Origin: an uncultured Oscillospiraceae bacterium
Lineage (GTDB): Bacteria > Bacillota > Clostridia > Oscillospirales > Oscillospiraceae
Reading direction: 5' to 3'
Length of the DNA: 9,225 nucleotides
NCBI GenBank assembly: GCA_934511165.1
Contig: CAKSWA010000057.1
Span: 1-9,225, forward strand
This document shows positions 6,556 to 9,225 of this stretch, one piece after another; position 1 is the stretch's first letter, and every line of letters begins with the position of its first letter. The notes beneath the pieces were generated by a model, which was not told where the DNA came from, ran no database searches, and saw nothing but the letters and a program-made list of their open reading frames with translations. Position numbers and translations under genes: made by a program.

Positions 6556-6583
6556 CGAAACTTTTTCTCCGCTATTGCGACTT
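6556..6583 (+). promoter_or_regulatory. Candidate ECF-sigma autoregulatory promoter
   Basis: CGAAAC (6556-6561), then TTTTT, and exactly 16 bases after the -35 box CGACTT (6578-6583). This fits the general ECF pattern of an AAC-type -35 and a CG-containing -10 with 16-bp spacing, as in the Bacillus SigW consensus TGAAAC-N16-CGTA. It lies 25 bases before the start codon of an ECF sigma gene, where autoregulated ECF operons normally have their promoter. The TTGACA at 6545-6550 has no matching -10 and is not preferred. Confidence 0.5.
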
Positions 6584-6607
6584 TAAGGCTGTAAGGAGGT
6601 GGGAAGC

Positions 6608-7162
6608 ATGAACGACGCGGGCATCATCGATCTGTACTGGCAGCGCTCCGAGCGCGCTATCCTGGAAACGGAGACGGCTTACGGCGCGTACTGCCGCACG
6701 GTGGCCTACAATCTCCTGCGGAATAGCGAGGACGCGGAGGAGAGCGTGAACGATACCTGGCTCGCAGCCTGGAACGCCATGCCGCCGGAACGCCCGAACA
6801 GCCTGAAGGCGTTTCTCGGCCGGATCACGCGGAACATCGCCGTAACGCGCCTGCGCCGAACCGGCAGCCGAAAACGCGGCGGCGGGGAAGGACATCTCGT
6901 GATCGACGAGCTCTCCGAGTGCCTGCCGGGGCGGGACGACCCGGCGCAGACGGTGGAAAACCGCGAGCTTCTCCTGTGCATTGAGGCGTTTCTCTCATCG
7001 CTTCCCAAACGCGAACGGGTCATTTTCCTCGGGCGGTATTTCTATGCGCTGACCGCCGAGGAGATCGCCGCGCGGCTCGGCATGAAGACCGGGGCGGTGA
7101 AGTCTTCGCTCTACCGGACGCGGAAACACCTTCTGCAAAAACTGAAGGAGGAGGGCATGTGA
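6608..7162 (+). CDS. ECF-type RNA polymerase sigma factor
   Basis: A 184-residue sigma-70-family regulator with only regions 2 and 4. Region 2 spans about residues 15-85: YGAYCRTVAYNLL, SEDAEESVNDTWLAAW (40-55) and a FLGRITRNIA segment (69-78) of the 2.4 type. The linker contains KRGGGEG and IDELSECLPG (99-108), a pattern common in clostridial ECF factors with membrane-bound anti-sigma partners. Region 4 spans about 128-180, with LPKRERVIFLGRYF and a helix-turn-helix at TAEEIAARLGMKTGAVKSSLYRTR. The ATG at 6608 has AAGGAGG (6593-6599) eight bases upstream; the GTG at 6599 overlaps that site and is rejected. Its TGA stop directly abuts the next gene's ATG. It presumably transcribes its own operon and other envelope genes when released from the anti-sigma factor. 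Confidence 0.92.
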   Translation: MNDAGIIDLYWQRSERAILETETAYGAYCRTVAYNLLRNSEDAEESVNDTWLAAWNAMPPERPNSLKAFLGRITRNIAVTRLRRTGSRKRGGGEGHLVIDELSECLPGRDDPAQTVENRELLLCIEAFLSSLPKRERVIFLGRYFYALTAEEIAARLGMKTGAVKSSLYRTRKHLLQKLKEEGM

Positions 7163-8704
7163 ATGAACAGCGGAGACATTCTGTTTGATACGCTGGGCGG
7201 CGTTTCCGACCGCTTCCTACTGGAAGCGGAGGAGATGCTGAAGCTCGGCGAAGAAAAGCCGCGAGGACGATCCAAAGCAAAGCTTTGGAAAACGGCGCTT
7301 ATCGCCGCGGCGCTCGCGCTGCTGCTCGCCGCTGCGGCTTATGCGGCGGGGCTTTTGCACTGGAAGGATCAGACCTACGCCATCGAGGAGACGAACCGCG
7401 TCATCGTCGTGCCGAACGGCCTGCGCGGGACGAAAACCTACGAGGGCACCGCCGCGTGGTGGACGTGGGTTTCAACGCAGCGGGAGACCTGGACAGAGCC
7501 CGACTGGAGCTTCACGCGCGGGGACGACGCCCTTCGCAAGACCTGCGAGACGTACCGGGCGACGACGCCGGAAGCCGCGGAAAAGCTGCAGGAGATCGCG
7601 GAGACTTATGACCTTGTGCTCTGTTCCGAGTATTTCACCCTGACAGGGCGTGATGAGCTGTATGAGCTCAGCGGCATGCAGCCATTCGTAAAAGACGGCA
7701 CGGACGAGATGCAAAGCGGGTATATCTTCTCGGACGGCTCCTTTTATACGGAGGGCCATCTGGTATTCGGAGAGACGCGGCTTCCTGTGACACTTCAGCG
7801 CGTTTCGACCGGCGCGCTCTACCCCTTCGGCTTCCCGGCACCTGCGGCGGAGTATACCGAGCGGGAATACCGAAGCGCTCTTGGGCAGAGCGTGAATCTC
7901 GTCCTCTGGGAGAACGGGCGGCTCGAGATATGGTATCTTTCCGAGGACGGCGGAACGTTCGCGGCGCTTCGCATGTACGAGTTTGACCGGCCGGCGGCGA
8001 GAAAAATGCGCGCGCTCGGCGTGGAAAATGCAGAGGAGCTTGCGGAATTTCTTGCCGATCACATCGATTTCTCCGCGGTCTGCGCTAATAACGGCGCGGC
8101 GCGCTCTCTTGCGGAGGAAGCGCGCGGCGCGTCGGACAACCCGGACGCGGCGGCACGGCTGGAAGCGTTTTATGAAAGCAATGCCTTTTGCGCAGCGCGG
8201 GAGTTCCAGAACTTTTTTACGGAGCATTTTTACGGCGCGTGCTTCACCGGCGTATACGGCCAGATCGGGTATGAGGACATCAACGCAAAGCTTTCAGAGC
8301 TCGCGGAGCGGTACGACCTGCGGTATGCGAGTGCCAAAACGCAGGACGGGAACAATGCCTTTTACGATAACGGCGCGTTCTACGAGGAACTGCCCCTGCC
8401 GGAGGCGATGGGAAGCACGTGCTGGCTTGTCCATTATATCCCCAAGGACGCCTTGTATACCCGCATGACGCACTACACGGATTTTGCCGGGCATCTGAGA
8501 GTGTGGAGCTATGAGACAGCGGCGGGGCAGAGCATCGTCTGCGCAACGGATGGGCCGGAGAAGGTCAGCGGAAGCTATCTCTTTTATGAAACGGACGACG
8601 CCTATGTCCTCGTCAATGTCGGCGTGAGGAATGCCTCGCTCATGGAGCGGGCTGCCGAGACGATCGACTGGACAGTGTTTGACAGGGAAGGAGACGAGAA
8701 ATGA
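7163..8704 (+). CDS. Probable membrane-bound anti-sigma factor with large ectodomain
   Basis: A 513-residue single-pass membrane protein. The cytoplasmic N-terminus (1-43) contains LFDTLGGVSDRFLLEAEEML (7-26), resembling the short helical sigma-binding segment of clostridial ECF anti-sigma proteins. A basic stretch (RGRSKAKLWK) and one membrane helix follow (about 44-63). The rest (64-513) would lie outside the cell. No zinc-binding HxxxCxxC anti-sigma motif is present. The ectodomain appears duplicated: LQEIAETYDLVL (142-153) and LSELAERYDLRY (377-388) are each followed by FxDGSFY/FYDNGAFY and later by ALY...GQS elements. The ATG directly follows the sigma-factor TGA, with AAGGAGGAGGG just upstream, so translation is coupled. 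The role as anti-sigma factor rests on the N-terminal pattern and gene order; the stimulus is unknown. Its last four bases overlap the lipoprotein start (ATGA). Confidence 0.8.
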   Translation: MNSGDILFDTLGGVSDRFLLEAEEMLKLGEEKPRGRSKAKLWKTALIAAALALLLAAAAYAAGLLHWKDQTYAIEETNRVIVVPNGLRGTKTYEGTAAWWTWVSTQRETWTEPDWSFTRGDDALRKTCETYRATTPEAAEKLQEIAETYDLVLCSEYFTLTGRDELYELSGMQPFVKDGTDEMQSGYIFSDGSFYTEGHLVFGETRLPVTLQRVSTGALYPFGFPAPAAEYTEREYRSALGQSVNLVLWENGRLEIWYLSEDGGTFAALRMYEFDRPAARKMRALGVENAEELAEFLADHIDFSAVCANNGAARSLAEEARGASDNPDAAARLEAFYESNAFCAAREFQNFFTEHFYGACFTGVYGQIGYEDINAKLSELAERYDLRYASAKTQDGNNAFYDNGAFYEELPLPEAMGSTCWLVHYIPKDALYTRMTHYTDFAGHLRVWSYETAAGQSIVCATDGPEKVSGSYLFYETDDAYVLVNVGVRNASLMERAAETIDWTVFDREGDEK

Positions 8705-9225
8705 AACGGATAGTAATACCTCTGCTGCTGATGGCGCTGCTGCTTGGCGGCTGCGGTACGCGGACGCCGGAGGCGGAAACATCGGAAACACCGAACGCAA
8801 GTGCCGCCGCGCCGAACACGGAAATTCGCGACTGGTCGGAGCCAAACGCGGTGGATGACAGCTACTCTTTTCAGCACGACCCGACGGCATACTATGAGCA
8901 GACCGGCGATGATTCCGGCCTCTACGGCTTGATAACGAAAAACTTTCTTCCGGAATACGTGGATCGCTGGGTAGACGGCGGGGAGATTTTGCGGACGGAG
9001 TTTCATGGCCTGAGCAGCGGCGGAAACCAGAGCGGCGCTTATTACGGCTGGATCGCCTTTACCGGTATGCCGAAAACCGAGCTCGGCTGGCGCACGGCGG
9101 ACTTCAACGGGGCTAAATGCTACTGCCGCAGTATCTTTATCCGTGAACTGCCCAACGGGGACAATACATACACCATTGTTGCGGCCAAAAGCTGGCCCAT
9201 GGACGTTGTCCTTGTCAACGATACC
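8701..9225 (+). CDS. Lipoprotein of unknown function, C-terminus cut by window edge
   Basis: The first 175 residues are visible and the frame is still open at the edge. A lipoprotein signal peptide is clear: MKRIVIP, a Leu-rich core and the lipobox LGGC with C18 as the lipidated cysteine. A Thr/Ser/Pro/Ala/Glu-rich linker (about 19-40) leads to a soluble domain with many aromatics (YYGW at 114-117, W130) and two near-adjacent cysteines (C140, C142). I do not recognise the domain. The ATG overlaps the anti-sigma stop in an ATGA arrangement, with AAGGAG seven bases upstream, so it is the third gene of the sigma operon. By position it could sense the envelope signal with the anti-sigma ectodomain or be a stress-response product. 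Both are inferences. Confidence 0.85.
   Translation, partial: MKRIVIPLLLMALLLGGCGTRTPEAETSETPNASAAAPNTEIRDWSEPNAVDDSYSFQHDPTAYYEQTGDDSGLYGLITKNFLPEYVDRWVDGGEILRTEFHGLSSGGNQSGAYYGWIAFTGMPKTELGWRTADFNGAKCYCRSIFIRELPNGDNTYTIVAAKSWPMDVVLVNDT

Overview
The window looks like chromosomal DNA from a GC-rich, low-copy Firmicute of the class Clostridia, most like Oscillospirales/Ruminococcaceae. This is an inference from strongly GC-biased third positions, AGGAGG-type ribosome binding sites, σA promoters, an ECF sigma factor of the clostridial type, a GLUG/Big_2/CxxCG secreted protein and a butanol-dehydrogenase-type iron enzyme. I see no rRNA, tRNA, CRISPR array, insertion sequence or phage gene.

Layout. 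Bases 1-126 hold a strong hairpin terminator that ends a gene lying to the left. Bases 127-5420 are five genes on the minus strand. Read in transcription order they are: a secreted β-repeat/Ig-like protein (5420-3792), a YgjP-type zinc metallopeptidase (3792-3277), a DUF1643 protein (3260-2619), an iron-containing alcohol dehydrogenase (2632-1448) and an MFS transporter (1314-127). The first four are packed tightly (TGATG overlap, 16-nt gap, 14-nt overlap) and should form one transcript. A hairpin terminator separates the fourth from the transporter, and the transporter's own σA-like promoter is embedded in that hairpin.

Bases 5421-5569 form a divergent control region. A minus-strand promoter for the secreted-protein operon and a plus-strand promoter for a tRNA-dihydrouridine synthase (5570-6511) appear to share one palindromic TTGCAA -35 box. 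The dus gene ends in a clear intrinsic terminator.

Bases 6556-9225 are an envelope-signalling cassette on the plus strand: an ECF sigma factor (6608-7162), a single-pass membrane protein that is the likely anti-sigma factor (7163-8704), and a lipoprotein that runs off the right edge (8701 to beyond 9225). The genes abut or overlap (TGA|ATG, ATGA). A candidate ECF-type promoter (CGAAAC-N16-CGACTT) lies just upstream, so the cassette is probably autoregulated. The anti-sigma ectodomain seems to contain two copies of one domain.

Most of the window is ordinary chromosomal content. The least characterised parts are the sigma/anti-sigma/lipoprotein cassette and the secreted protein with its conserved-looking hydrophobic C-terminal tail.
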